From the NCBI GenBank assembly GCA_024684065.1, contig JAIKXO010000178.1:1-53093 (forward strand): a DNA stretch of 53,093 nucleotides, read 5' to 3'. Of this stretch, positions 8,582 to 16,891 are shown piece after piece; position 1 is the first letter of the stretch; the number at the start of each line of letters is the position of its first letter. Both the position numbers and the translations under genes were made by a program. The notes beneath the pieces were generated by a model that worked only from the letters and a program-made list of their open reading frames with translations, did no database searches and was not told the origin of the DNA. The stretch comes from Lachnospiraceae bacterium (GTDB taxonomy: Bacteria > Bacillota_A > Clostridia > Lachnospirales > Lachnospiraceae).

Positions 8582-10132
8582 TCATACAGGGACAAGGAGT
8601 GAGCGTCCCGTCATTTCCGCCGGCTTATAAAGCCCCATCATGTCAAGGACCGTAGGCGCGATATCCGCAAGGCAACCGCCCTGCCTGAGCTTATATTTTC
8701 TGTTAAAATTTATCAAATTGATCGGCACAGGATTATTCGTGTTTGATTTTAACTTTTCGTTATTATCCGACATGATCCTCTCGGCATTTCCATGATCTGA
8801 ACAGATAAGCATGGAGCATCCGGTTTCCTTTAACACCTCAAGGATCCTTCTGATATTTTTATCCACCGCTTCTATTGCGCTTATAAGCGGTTCTTCCTGC
8901 GCCATATGTCCACAGATATCGATATTCACATAATTGAAAACGATAAGATCATACAGACCCGACCGAACGGCCTTAATGACCGCGTCTGTTATATCCGAAC
9001 TCGCCATTTCGGGTTTTAAATCATAGGAAATGACCTTCGGTGAATTAATTACAGTGGCTTCCAGGTTGTCATAGGGCTCAAAGACATTTCCCATAAAGGA
9101 ATTCATAAGGTATGACGCGCCTTCGGTCTCGGTGATGGCGGCCGTTTTATATTCGTACTGGTCAAGCCAGTGTACAAGATTGTTTACGATAAATTCAGGC
9201 GGAAAAGCAACCGCCTTATTCTCGATCTCGGGATCATATTCCGTAAAGCAGGTAAAGAAGGTATCCGGTCTCTGTTCCCGCTTAAACAGCTTAAACTCTT
9301 CATCGCAGAAAGCCTTTGTAAGTTCCTTTGCCCTGTCGGCGCGGAAATTAAAGAAAATGACCGCATCATCGTCATTTATGTTCCCCACCGGAACGCCGCC
9401 GTTAACGATCACCGTAGGGGTCACAAATTCATCGGATTCACCCCTTAAATATGCCGAGGAAACGGCTTCTTCGGGATTTGAGGCTTTGTTTCCCTCCCCA
9501 TAGGCCATCGCCGCATAAGCCAGCTTTATCCTGTCATATCTGCCGCTTCTGTCCATCGCGTAAAACCGGCCCATGACCGTTGCTATCTCCCCGACGCCGA
9601 TCTCCCTCATCTTAGACTGAAGCCTTTCGAGATAAAACAGGGCAGAGGACGAATCGGTGTCCCTTCCGTCCAGAAAACAATGCACATAAACCTTATACAG
9701 GCCACTCTTTTTTGCAAGCTCCAAAAGAGCATAAAGATGTGTGATATGTGAATGGACCCCGCCGTCTGAGATAAGCCCCATGATATGGAGACAGGAATCC
9801 CTCTGTCTGCAGAAATCTATAGCAGCATTTAGAGCTGCGTTATTATCAAAGGTACCGAACTGGATCTCCTTGGAGATCTTGGTAAGCTGCTGGTATACTA
9901 TGCGGCCGGCGCCGATATTTATATGCCCGACCTCCGAGTTGCCGGCCTGTCCTCCTGGAAGTCCGACTGCCATTCCGCTTGAAAGTCCCTTAACACACGG
10001 ATAATCCTCCATGAGTGAATCGAGCACCGGAGTATGCGCCTTGTAAATCACATTATTCTCTTTATCCTCTAGTATCCCGACCCCGTTGATGATCATTAAT
10101 AGCGTCGGGGTTTTCTGCTCATCTTCAGCCAT
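8582..10132 (-). CDS. GpmI-like protein with substituted metal and active-site residues
   Basis: A 516-residue protein collinear with cofactor-independent phosphoglycerate mutase along its whole length. Kept residues include Ser66 (GNSEVGH), His127, the DGRDT and GRFYAMDRSGRYDR motifs, NFRADR, Asp405/His409 and Asp446/His447. Three residues that are nearly invariant in the family are changed. The first metal-binding Asp (LDG) is Asn16 in INGVG; the active-site Lys of TEKY is Gly338 in TEGAS; the metal-binding His of HTTNPVP is Asn464 in SNTNNPVP. I read these from the codons (AAC, GGC-type and AAC). The phosphatase-like fold may be intact but normal two-manganese catalysis looks unlikely. It is followed by gpmA and preceded by the PilZ gene. 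Its ribosome binding site is weak. Confidence 0.85.
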   Translation of the reverse strand: MAEDEQKTPTLLMIINGVGILEDKENNVIYKAHTPVLDSLMEDYPCVKGLSSGMAVGLPGGQAGNSEVGHINIGAGRIVYQQLTKISKEIQFGTFDNNAALNAAIDFCRQRDSCLHIMGLISDGGVHSHITHLYALLELAKKSGLYKVYVHCFLDGRDTDSSSALFYLERLQSKMREIGVGEIATVMGRFYAMDRSGRYDRIKLAYAAMAYGEGNKASNPEEAVSSAYLRGESDEFVTPTVIVNGGVPVGNINDDDAVIFFNFRADRAKELTKAFCDEEFKLFKREQRPDTFFTCFTEYDPEIENKAVAFPPEFIVNNLVHWLDQYEYKTAAITETEGASYLMNSFMGNVFEPYDNLEATVINSPKVISYDLKPEMASSDITDAVIKAVRSGLYDLIVFNYVNIDICGHMAQEEPLISAIEAVDKNIRRILEVLKETGCSMLICSDHGNAERIMSDNNEKLKSNTNNPVPINLINFNRKYKLRQGGCLADIAPTVLDMMGLYKPAEMTGRSLLVPV

Positions 10133-10191
10133 ATCTTCGTAAAATCATCAAAAAACGTAACGACGTTAAAAACTCTGCCTGATCCGTGTTT

Positions 10192-10527
10192 CTACTTCTT
10201 TGATTCTTCAAACATGTCATAGATGTCTATCTTACAGGAATCCTTTTCATTCATTCCCACGAAAGATGCCCCGTATGTCATCTCATCCCCTTTTTGATCC
10301 GCTCTCGTAATGCTTATGAAGCAGTTTATCGTCTCCTTTGTCCATAGAACGATCTCGGCCTCATACATGGAATGAAGCTCTAACATCTGGGTGCTTTTAA
10401 AGCCTATCCCTGTTTTGCTTAAATCCGTAACATCAACAGGTATCCTTTCATTTTTGCCGCTGTCCAGCCTGCGGATGATAACATGTGCATTCAGCACCAG
10501 TCTTTTAGCTTTTCTTTTCTCTTCCAT
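10192..10527 (-). CDS. PilZ domain protein (putative c-di-GMP receptor)
   Basis: A 111-residue cytoplasmic protein that is one PilZ domain. It shows the arginine-rich motif near the N terminus (RKAKRLVLNA) and the second signature DLSKTGIGF, where RxxxR and D/NxSxxG bind cyclic di-GMP. It has AGGAGAG before the ATG and its own promoter at 10606-10634, so it may be controlled apart from queA. With the HD-GYP protein it shows that cyclic di-GMP signalling is used in this organism. The effector it controls is not visible. Confidence 0.87.
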   Translation of the reverse strand: MEEKRKAKRLVLNAHVIIRRLDSGKNERIPVDVTDLSKTGIGFKSTQMLELHSMYEAEIVLWTKETINCFISITRADQKGDEMTYGASFVGMNEKDSCKIDIYDMFEESKK

Positions 10528-10605
10528 CTCTCTCCTTTTCCCCTCAGAAAGGAAATAAACTGTAATAATCCGATCAAAGATCGAATCGGCACAAACCGTA
10601 ATCTT

Positions 10606-10634
10606 ATCATATCAACTAACTGACAGATAGTCAA
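10606..10634 (-). promoter_or_regulatory. Promoter of the PilZ gene
   Basis: TTGACT (10629-10634), a 17-base spacer and TATGAT (10606-10611) on the minus strand. The leader that follows contains an imperfect hairpin around ccgat...atcgg at 10570-10588. Confidence 0.72.
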
Positions 10635-10653
10635 AGATTTATTACCGGCTGTT

Positions 10654-11697
10654 TTATATAATGATCATGGCATCACCGAAGCTGTAGAACCTGTATTTCA
10701 GGCGCTTTGCCTCTTCATAGGCCCTGAGTACGTTTTCCCTTCCCGCAAGCGCGCTCACAAGCATGAGGAGCGTAGATTCCGGCAGGTGGAAATTGGTTAT
10801 AAGGCAGTCCGCCACCTTAAATTCATAGCCGGGATAAATAAAGATCCCCGTCTCCGCCTTTCCTGCGTGGACAGAACCGTTGTCAAAGGCGCTTTCAATA
10901 GTTCTTAAGCTCGTAGTCCCTACCGCGATTATCCGTCCTCCCTTACTTTTCGCCCCGTTTATCTTTGCAGCCGCGTCGGCCGTCACCTCATACTGCTCAG
11001 TATGCATATGATGTTCAAGTATATTTTCGCATTTTACGGGCCTGAAGGTTCCAATCCCCACATGCAGGGTCACATACGCAAGTGATACGCCGGACGCTTC
11101 GATCTCACCAAGAAGCTCATTGGTAAAATGGAGTCCCGCGGTGGGTGCGGCGGCCGAACCGTCGTACTTTGCGTATACCGTCTGATAACGTCCGCGGTCA
11201 TCAAGCTTATGCGTAATATAAGGAGGAAGCGGTGTTTCTCCGAGCCTGTCAAGAAGCTCTTCAAAAACGCCCTCGTATTCAAAACGCACCAGCCTGTTGC
11301 CGTCTTCAAGGACACCTTCTATCTCCGCCTTAAGGCTCCCGTCGGAGAAACTTACCCTTGCCCCCTTCTTAAGCTTCTTTCCCGGCCTCGCGAGAGTTTC
11401 CCAGACATATTTGTCCTTTCTCTTAAGAAGAAATATCTCAACCTCTGCGCCGGTATCCTCCTTTACTCCGATAAGCCTTGCCGGGATCACCCTTGTATTG
11501 TTTAAGACCAGGCAGTCCCCCGGTCTCAGAAGACCCGTTATGTCGGAAAAATGTCCGTGCCGTATCTCCCCTGTGTCCCTGCCAAGTATAAGGAGCCTCG
11601 AATCAGAGCGTTTTTCAAGCGGATCCTGGGCGATGAGCTCCTTTGGAAGCTCGTAATAATAATCGGAAGTCCGAAGTCCTTTTACATCCTCCGTCAT
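10654..11697 (-). CDS. queA: tRNA S-adenosylmethionine ribosyltransferase-isomerase
   Basis: Transfers the ribosyl part of S-adenosylmethionine to preQ1 in tRNA during queuosine synthesis. At 347 residues it matches the family. Recognisable stretches are the N-terminal [40 protein letters not shown] and the C-terminal [12 protein letters not shown]. Its ATG overlaps the pheT stop by four bases (ATGA), so it is translationally coupled to the phenylalanyl-tRNA synthetase operon. No other queuosine genes are in the window. Confidence 0.97.
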   Translation of the reverse strand: MTEDVKGLRTSDYYYELPKELIAQDPLEKRSDSRLLILGRDTGEIRHGHFSDITGLLRPGDCLVLNNTRVIPARLIGVKEDTGAEVEIFLLKRKDKYVWETLARPGKKLKKGARVSFSDGSLKAEIEGVLEDGNRLVRFEYEGVFEELLDRLGETPLPPYITHKLDDRGRYQTVYAKYDGSAAAPTAGLHFTNELLGEIEASGVSLAYVTLHVGIGTFRPVKCENILEHHMHTEQYEVTADAAAKINGAKSKGGRIIAVGTTSLRTIESAFDNGSVHAGKAETGIFIYPGYEFKVADCLITNFHLPESTLLMLVSALAGRENVLRAYEEAKRLKYRFYSFGDAMIII

Positions 11698-14075
11698 CCC
11701 TTAAGCCTTATCCCCATCCCGGAAAGCTTAGCAAGGATCGCATCAATATGTCCCTGTACCTCTTCGCTCGTAAGCGTCCTGTCGTCAAGGCAGAAGAAGA
11801 ATCTCAGGGTTATGCTTTTTACAAGCTCCGAATCGTAAATATCTATTACCGAAACCTTCTTTAGGGATCCTATCCTTAAGCCCTTCCACGCCTCTTCGAT
11901 CTCTTCGAAACGCATCCCCTCAGGGATAAGCAGCGAAAGATCATATTCAATGCCGGGGAACCTTGAAGGCTCATCGAACTCGTATTCCTTTTTGTCTATC
12001 GAAAGAAGCGCGTCCATGTCTATCTCGATACAGACTATGAAGCCGTTTTTTGATATATTTGACAGGGTTCCGGGATGAACAGTGTTGAGAACACCGATCG
12101 TTTTTCCGTCAATCTTTATAAGGGACGTATTCTTCGGATGCTGCCAGCTGTGAAGAGGCTCCGTCCTGACATAGGAAACCTTTTTATGCTTAAGCTCGGA
12201 TACCATGGTATTGATGAACTGTACAGCCTCGAAATACAGATTTTTTTCACTGTCCGCCTTGGAATACATGCCTACCGCGAGCATTCTCTTTTCTTTAGCC
12301 GTCCTGTCCTCGTTTTCTCCGTCGACAGTACGCCCGATCTCAAACACGGAGAATTTGGAGGAATAGTTCCTGTTGTTGTATATAAGCGGCAGGAAGCTTT
12401 CAAACATCGAAGTCCTGAGTATCCCGGTATCCTGTTCGTCAGAGCTTCCGAGAAGCCTTACATTATCCTCCGGCGTAAGTCCTATGCTTCTTAGCTCATC
12501 CGGATCGCACCAGATCCTTGTATGTACCTCATGCATGGAATAGGTTTTTACAAGGAGATCCTTTATCATATTCTCCTCGTACCGCCTCTTTGTGGTCTTT
12601 GCCGGGAAAAGAGGGGAACGGGTCGTCTTTATTTCGAAATTGTCATAGCCGTAGATCCTTGTGACCTCTTCCACGATATCGGCCTTCATGCTGATATCCT
12701 TCGTTGCCCTGAAGGAGGGAACCTTTAAGGAGAAGTCATCCCCGTTTCTTTCTGTCTCGAATCCGAGGGCGTTTAAAGTGTTCATTATCATGTCACCGGA
12801 TATATCAATACCCGTATATCTGTCAACGAAGGCCTTATCAATATTAACCGTGATCTCCGGGAAATGAGTGGGGTAAACATCGGTTATCCCGGTAACAAAG
12901 CTGCAGCCCGGATCGATATCGGCCAGAAGCTTTACGAATCTTTTCGCCGCAAGCATCGTAGTCTCCGGATCCAGAGTCTTTTCATATCTTGCCGAGGCAT
13001 CGGTCCTGTGGGCAAGCCTGGCGGCGGATTTCCTTATGCATACCGCGTCAAAGTTCGCGGACTCCAGCACTACGGAGCTGGTATTGTCAACTATCTCGCT
13101 GTCAAGACCGCCCATTATTCCGGCTATGGCAACGGGAACAAGCCTTCCTTCCTCGGGCTCGTCATATATCATCAAAGTATCCTTCGTGATCTCTCTCTCG
13201 ATCCCGTCAAGTGTCGTAAAGCTGAAAGCTTCCTCCGGAGTATCCACGACTATCTTTGTTATCCTGTTTCCGTCAAACGCATGGGTAGGCTGCCCAAGTT
13301 CAAGCATAAGATAATTCGTAAGGTCCGCCAGAAGATTGATCGCCCTGGTACCGCAGTAATAGAGCCTTATCTGCATTTCCATCGGACTCTCGTTCTTTGT
13401 AATGTTCTCAACCCTTAAGCTTGTGTATCTGTACGCAAGCTCAGGATTTCTTATCTCGACCTTTACGTATTCCTCCCCTTCATAGGGAACCTCCATTACC
13501 GGAAGGGGTTTAAGAGGCTTTCCGGTGAGCGCAGCAAATTCTCTTGCCATCCCGTAATGCCCCCAGAGATCCGGCCGGTTGGTAAGGGATTTATTATCCA
13601 CCTCAAATATGATATCCTCGATCGGGAACAGCTCCTTCAGGTCAGTTCCGTTCTTATATGAAGGATCAAGCTCCATGATCCCCGAGTGGTCATCCGAGAT
13701 CCCTATCTCCTTCGCGGAGCAGCACATACCGTTAGAGGTCTGCCCCCTGAGCTTTGCCGGTTTTATCTTTATTTCTCCGACCTGTGCGCCAATCTTTGCA
13801 AACGCGGTCTTTATCCCTGCCCTTGCATTCGGGGCACCGCATACCACATCAAAAACCTCGTCACCCGAATCCACCTTCAGCAGATGCAGATGATCCGAGT
13901 CGGGATGGGGCTCACACGAAAGGATCTCTCCGACAACAACGTCTTTTATGTCCCTTCCTTTATATTCGATGCCCTCAACCTCTGCGGTAGCAAGTGTGAA
14001 CCTGTGAATAAGCTTTTCTATATCTTCACCATTAAGATCAACAAAATCCCTGATCCAGTTCATTGAAACAAACAT
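11694..14075 (-). CDS. pheT: Phenylalanyl-tRNA synthetase beta subunit
   Basis: Large subunit of the alpha2-beta2 synthetase charging tRNA-Phe. The 793 residues show an N-terminal tRNA-binding OB domain ([20 protein letters not shown], about 45-150), the B3/B4 editing domain, the B5 domain, the catalytic-like core and a C-terminal anticodon-binding ferredoxin-fold domain ([15 protein letters not shown] onward). It follows pheS by 61 bases, has GGAGG nine bases before the ATG, and overlaps queA at its 3' end. Confidence 0.98.
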   Translation of the reverse strand: MFVSMNWIRDFVDLNGEDIEKLIHRFTLATAEVEGIEYKGRDIKDVVVGEILSCEPHPDSDHLHLLKVDSGDEVFDVVCGAPNARAGIKTAFAKIGAQVGEIKIKPAKLRGQTSNGMCCSAKEIGISDDHSGIMELDPSYKNGTDLKELFPIEDIIFEVDNKSLTNRPDLWGHYGMAREFAALTGKPLKPLPVMEVPYEGEEYVKVEIRNPELAYRYTSLRVENITKNESPMEMQIRLYYCGTRAINLLADLTNYLMLELGQPTHAFDGNRITKIVVDTPEEAFSFTTLDGIEREITKDTLMIYDEPEEGRLVPVAIAGIMGGLDSEIVDNTSSVVLESANFDAVCIRKSAARLAHRTDASARYEKTLDPETTMLAAKRFVKLLADIDPGCSFVTGITDVYPTHFPEITVNIDKAFVDRYTGIDISGDMIMNTLNALGFETERNGDDFSLKVPSFRATKDISMKADIVEEVTRIYGYDNFEIKTTRSPLFPAKTTKRRYEENMIKDLLVKTYSMHEVHTRIWCDPDELRSIGLTPEDNVRLLGSSDEQDTGILRTSMFESFLPLIYNNRNYSSKFSVFEIGRTVDGENEDRTAKEKRMLAVGMYSKADSEKNLYFEAVQFINTMVSELKHKKVSYVRTEPLHSWQHPKNTSLIKIDGKTIGVLNTVHPGTLSNISKNGFIVCIEIDMDALLSIDKKEYEFDEPSRFPGIEYDLSLLIPEGMRFEEIEEAWKGLRIGSLKKVSVIDIYDSELVKSITLRFFFCLDDRTLTSEEVQGHIDAILAKLSGMGIRLKG

Positions 14076-14136
14076 ATACTGATTCCTCCGAATAATTCTC
14101 TGAGTTTATTTAATTTATTCTACGTAATATTATTTC

Positions 14137-15201
14137 CTACCTGCTTACAAACTGGCTTAATGTATTAAGATCGCCGCTGTTAAACGCCCTTATGTCACCG
14201 ATTCCGTACTTCATCATGGCAAGCCTTGTGAGCCCGAGCCCGAAGGCAAAGCCCGTGTATTCAAACGGATTCTCCTCGGTATTTATGCCTCCGTGTATAA
14301 GGACATTGGGATGGATCATCCCGCAGGGACACAGCTCAAGCCAGCCTGAGTTCTTGCAGGAAGAGCAGCCCTTTCCCCCGCAGATAAGACACTGGATGTC
14401 AAGCTCAAAGCCCGGTTCCACAAAAGGGAAGAAGCCCGGCCTTAACCTTACCGTCACTTCTCTTCCAAACACTTCCGAAAGCATGGTCTTCATGAAATAA
14501 ATAAGATTGGATATTGAAATATCCTTATCAACCATTATCCCTTCCATCTGGAAGAAGGTATTTTCATGGCTCGCGTCTATCGCTTCGTTCCTGAAACATC
14601 TTCCGGGGAACACGGCCCTTATAGGTCTGCCGTTTTCCTTAAGAGCCGGACCGTATTTTCTAAGTATGGCATTCTGGGCGGCCGAAGTATGGCTCTTAAG
14701 AAGCTGGTTCGGTGTCGTTAGATAATAGGTGTCCTGCATATCCCTGGCCGGATGGAACCTGGGGATATTTAAGGCTTCAAAGCAATGGTAGTCATCCACT
14801 ATCTCATTATAGTCTTCAACATCAAAACCCATCGACTCAAAGATATCCTCCAGCTCACGCTGTACAAGCGTGATCGGATGATAAGAACCGCACGGCTCGG
14901 AAGTCGGAAGCGATTCATCATATCTCTCGGCACTGTCTATAAGGAACTGTTCCTGCTTTTTTATTATATCCGACTTTCTTTGCTCAAAGACATCGGTAAG
15001 CTCCTGCTTAAAGCTGTTGATCACCATTCCGTATTCTTTTTTCTTCTCTCCCGGCACCTTTGCCAGCTCCTTCATGAGGGTGGATATCTGGCCCTTCTTG
15101 CTTAAAAAATCGAGCCTCAGTTCCTCAAGAGCCTTGACATCGTTGACCTCGTCAAGCTTCTTATAGAACTGTCCCCTGAATTTTTCGATCATTTCTCTCA
15201 T
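14137..15201 (-). CDS. pheS: Phenylalanyl-tRNA synthetase alpha subunit
   Basis: Catalytic subunit of the class II synthetase, 354 residues. It has an N-terminal coiled-coil arm, motif 2 around GRCFRNEAIDASHENTFFQM, and motif 3 near the C terminus with GFAFGLGLTRLAMMKYGI. A CLICGGKGCSSCKNSGW stretch sits between them, typical of the Clostridia and Bacillus forms. AGGAGG lies 11 bases before the ATG. A large palindromic element (15221-15354) sits directly upstream in place of the T-box leader common for this operon in Firmicutes; I see no T-box consensus. Confidence 0.98.
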   Translation of the reverse strand: MREMIEKFRGQFYKKLDEVNDVKALEELRLDFLSKKGQISTLMKELAKVPGEKKKEYGMVINSFKQELTDVFEQRKSDIIKKQEQFLIDSAERYDESLPTSEPCGSYHPITLVQRELEDIFESMGFDVEDYNEIVDDYHCFEALNIPRFHPARDMQDTYYLTTPNQLLKSHTSAAQNAILRKYGPALKENGRPIRAVFPGRCFRNEAIDASHENTFFQMEGIMVDKDISISNLIYFMKTMLSEVFGREVTVRLRPGFFPFVEPGFELDIQCLICGGKGCSSCKNSGWLELCPCGMIHPNVLIHGGINTEENPFEYTGFAFGLGLTRLAMMKYGIGDIRAFNSGDLNTLSQFVSR

Positions 15202-15220
15202 CTTAAAAATTACCTCCTAA

Positions 15221-15354
15221 CAATTATTTTTTGTTTTTTAAAAAATAATTGGGACCGAAAATATGTGTTTTTTACATATTTTCGGCAATAATGGATTTAC
15301 GTCAGTAAATCCTGACCTTATTACAATTATTTTTTGTTTTTTAAAAAATAATTG
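15221..15354. repeat. Composite palindromic element with identical flanking palindromes
   Basis: Four hairpins in a row. The outer two are an exact direct repeat of a palindrome with a 12-base stem caattatttttt/aaaaaataattg (15221-15251 and 15324-15354). Between them are a second 12-base stem, ccgaaaatatgt/acatattttcgg (15255-15285), and ggatttac/gtaaatcc (15293-15312). The inner pair with its linker (gggaccgaaaa, cggcaat.atggatttac) recurs at 24459-24515. It fills the gap between yihY and pheS. Confidence 0.85.
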
Positions 15355-15371
15355 GATAATACTAATACAAA

Positions 15372-16433
15372 TTATTTTTTTGCGGATATCTCCCTGTTTT
15401 TCTCTCTTCTTTCATAAAGCTTTTTAAAGCTTATTATGTTCATAAATCTGTCCTCGTTATCCTTTGCATTCCCATCCTCCTGCGACATGGGAGGCCTGTT
15501 TCTGTCATCCTCTATCGCTTTGATGATCGCTTCGACCTCAAGATCGGAGACGTTTTCCTTAAATCCCTTTATCTTCCTCAAAAAGAACAGTCTGTCTGCA
15601 AAAACACTGTTTATCTGAGCTCCGACAAACATTATGTACATATTGACGTAAAGCCATAAAAGCAATATGACTACGGTAGCAAGAGACCCGTACATCGAAA
15701 AACTGTCCATGGTATAATTCAGGAACAATGAAAAGAGCATCGAAAAACCGGACATCGCAAGCGTCGCCACAACGGCGCCGGGAAGCTGGCTTTTTATCTT
15801 CTGTTTCTTTCTGGGAAGAAAACAGTATAATAGCAGAAGTACTATAAATGCGCCCACGACAAAAGCCAGGTTCGTATAAAACTGACCGATGCTGCTCGTG
15901 ATAGCAAGCCCTGGATAATACCTGTCAATGAGCCTTATTATGGACTGGCCGAAGGCTCCGAACATAAGTTCCAGGGCCATAATGATGATCATTATAAGCG
16001 TATAGAAAGCGGATTTCAGCCTGATTATCACATAATTATACGGCTCCATGATATGAAATATCTCATCAAATCCCCTTCGTATGGACATTAAGCCTCTCGC
16101 GGCGGACCAGATGGCGGCGATCGCCGATATGGAGAGTATGGTAAAATGATTTTCATAGGTCTCATTTATCATGGAGACCGCAAACTCGTCAAACCGGCTT
16201 GGAAGAATATGTTCTACAGCCTTTACCACAATTTCCTCGGTAAGAGGGGTAAAAGGCACCACCGCAAACAGAGCCAGTATCATCGGAACGGAGCTTATGA
16301 AAAGATAATAAGCCGCGGATGCGGAATAGACATCCACATGATTGGCCCTGAGCCTGTCGGAAAAAACCTTTATAACCCTGTATATCCCGATCGCAGTTTT
16401 CTTCATATCAAAAAGTAATCGTTTCAGCCGCAA
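15372..16433 (-). CDS. YihY/RNase BN-family integral membrane protein
   Basis: A 353-residue membrane protein with about six hydrophobic helices and the family signature near the N terminus (SASAAYYLFISSVPMILAL) and around residue 110 (AIWSAARGLMSIRRGFDEIF). The family was once called ribonuclease BN; that activity is now assigned to another protein, and the YihY function is unknown. The C-terminal 70 residues are charged and cytoplasmic. The first start is a TTG at 16433 with GGTGATC before it; ATG at 16406 is an alternative with no better site. It lies just downstream of the 6S RNA terminator. Confidence 0.88.
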   Translation of the reverse strand: MRLKRLLFDMKKTAIGIYRVIKVFSDRLRANHVDVYSASAAYYLFISSVPMILALFAVVPFTPLTEEIVVKAVEHILPSRFDEFAVSMINETYENHFTILSISAIAAIWSAARGLMSIRRGFDEIFHIMEPYNYVIIRLKSAFYTLIMIIIMALELMFGAFGQSIIRLIDRYYPGLAITSSIGQFYTNLAFVVGAFIVLLLLYCFLPRKKQKIKSQLPGAVVATLAMSGFSMLFSLFLNYTMDSFSMYGSLATVVILLLWLYVNMYIMFVGAQINSVFADRLFFLRKIKGFKENVSDLEVEAIIKAIEDDRNRPPMSQEDGNAKDNEDRFMNIISFKKLYERREKNREISAKK

Positions 16434-16468
16434 AGATCACCGGACAGGCCGTGCGGCAGTAAACAGAG

Positions 16469-16497
16469 AAAAAGAGAGAAACCGACGCTTCTCTCTT
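16469..16497 (-). terminator. Terminator downstream of 6S RNA
   Basis: On the minus strand a GAGAGAA/TTCTCTC stem (16489-16495 with 16474-16480) around eight bases is followed by TTTTT. Between the 6S RNA and this site are three further hairpins (near 16503-16516, 16531-16557 and 16562-16580), suggesting a longer precursor that is trimmed. Confidence 0.75.
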
Positions 16498-16581
16498 ATT
16501 CTGACCACCTATCGTTACCGGGTAACGAATCACCGCGAATCCGTAATTGAACTCGCGGTTTATCGTTGCTTTACAACGATC

Positions 16582-16773
16582 TACCCAAAATGCCGGTTCT
16601 TGAATTTTGACTCCTAGCTAAGGCTAGGTGGGTATCCGCAACCATACATCTGCCGTCCTCCGAAGTAGCGGCGGAACCGCTAAATAAGGCTTGACATCCG
16701 CATGGCGATGTAAGAATCCCGTTTAAAGTAATGTAGGTTCAAAACATCAAGAATTGTCGGACATTTCAGGTAT
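16582..16773 (-). ncRNA. ssrS: 6S RNA (RNA polymerase-binding regulator)
   Basis: The transcript of about 192 bases folds back on itself: from the outside inward TACC pairs with GGTA, AAATG with CATTT, CCG with CGG, TTCTTG with CAAGAA and TTTTGA with TCAAAA. This leaves a large central bubble. A small hairpin, CTAGC-CTTA-GCTAG (16612-16625), sits in the 3' side of the bubble, as in known 6S RNAs, and the apical part has further GC-rich hairpins. Length, closing stem, bubble and side hairpin together fit 6S RNA, which mimics an open promoter and holds the housekeeping RNA polymerase. I recognise structure more than sequence, so exact ends are approximate. Confidence 0.8.
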
Positions 16774-16779
16774 GTAAAG

Positions 16780-16808
16780 ATTATAGTCTATAAATGCCCA
16801 AAAATCAA
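16780..16808 (-). promoter_or_regulatory. Promoter of 6S RNA
   Basis: TTGATT (16803-16808), a 17-base spacer and a perfect TATAAT (16780-16785) on the minus strand. The predicted start at 16773 is one base before the closing stem of the RNA, which supports both calls. Confidence 0.85.
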
Positions 16809-16891
16809 GCTGAAATTGTCATTTTAAAGCCTCATTGCGGGGTTATGATCAAATTCCGGTAAGGCAGTCTGTCCGGCACTTTTTTAAAGGA

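Noticed and set aside
8582..10132. Plain second phosphoglycerate mutase giving redundancy with gpmA
   Set aside because: Two metal ligands and one active-site Lys are replaced, so ordinary activity cannot be assumed.
15221..15354. CRISPR-like direct repeats
   Set aside because: There are only two copies, each a full palindrome of AT-rich sequence, and the segment between them is itself a repeat element. No cas genes are present.
15202..15371. Possible T-box leader for pheS (and likewise for leuS at 5075-5200)
   Set aside because: I looked for the AGGGTGGNACCGCG-type antiterminator on the minus strand and found none; the pheS gap is filled by the palindromic element.
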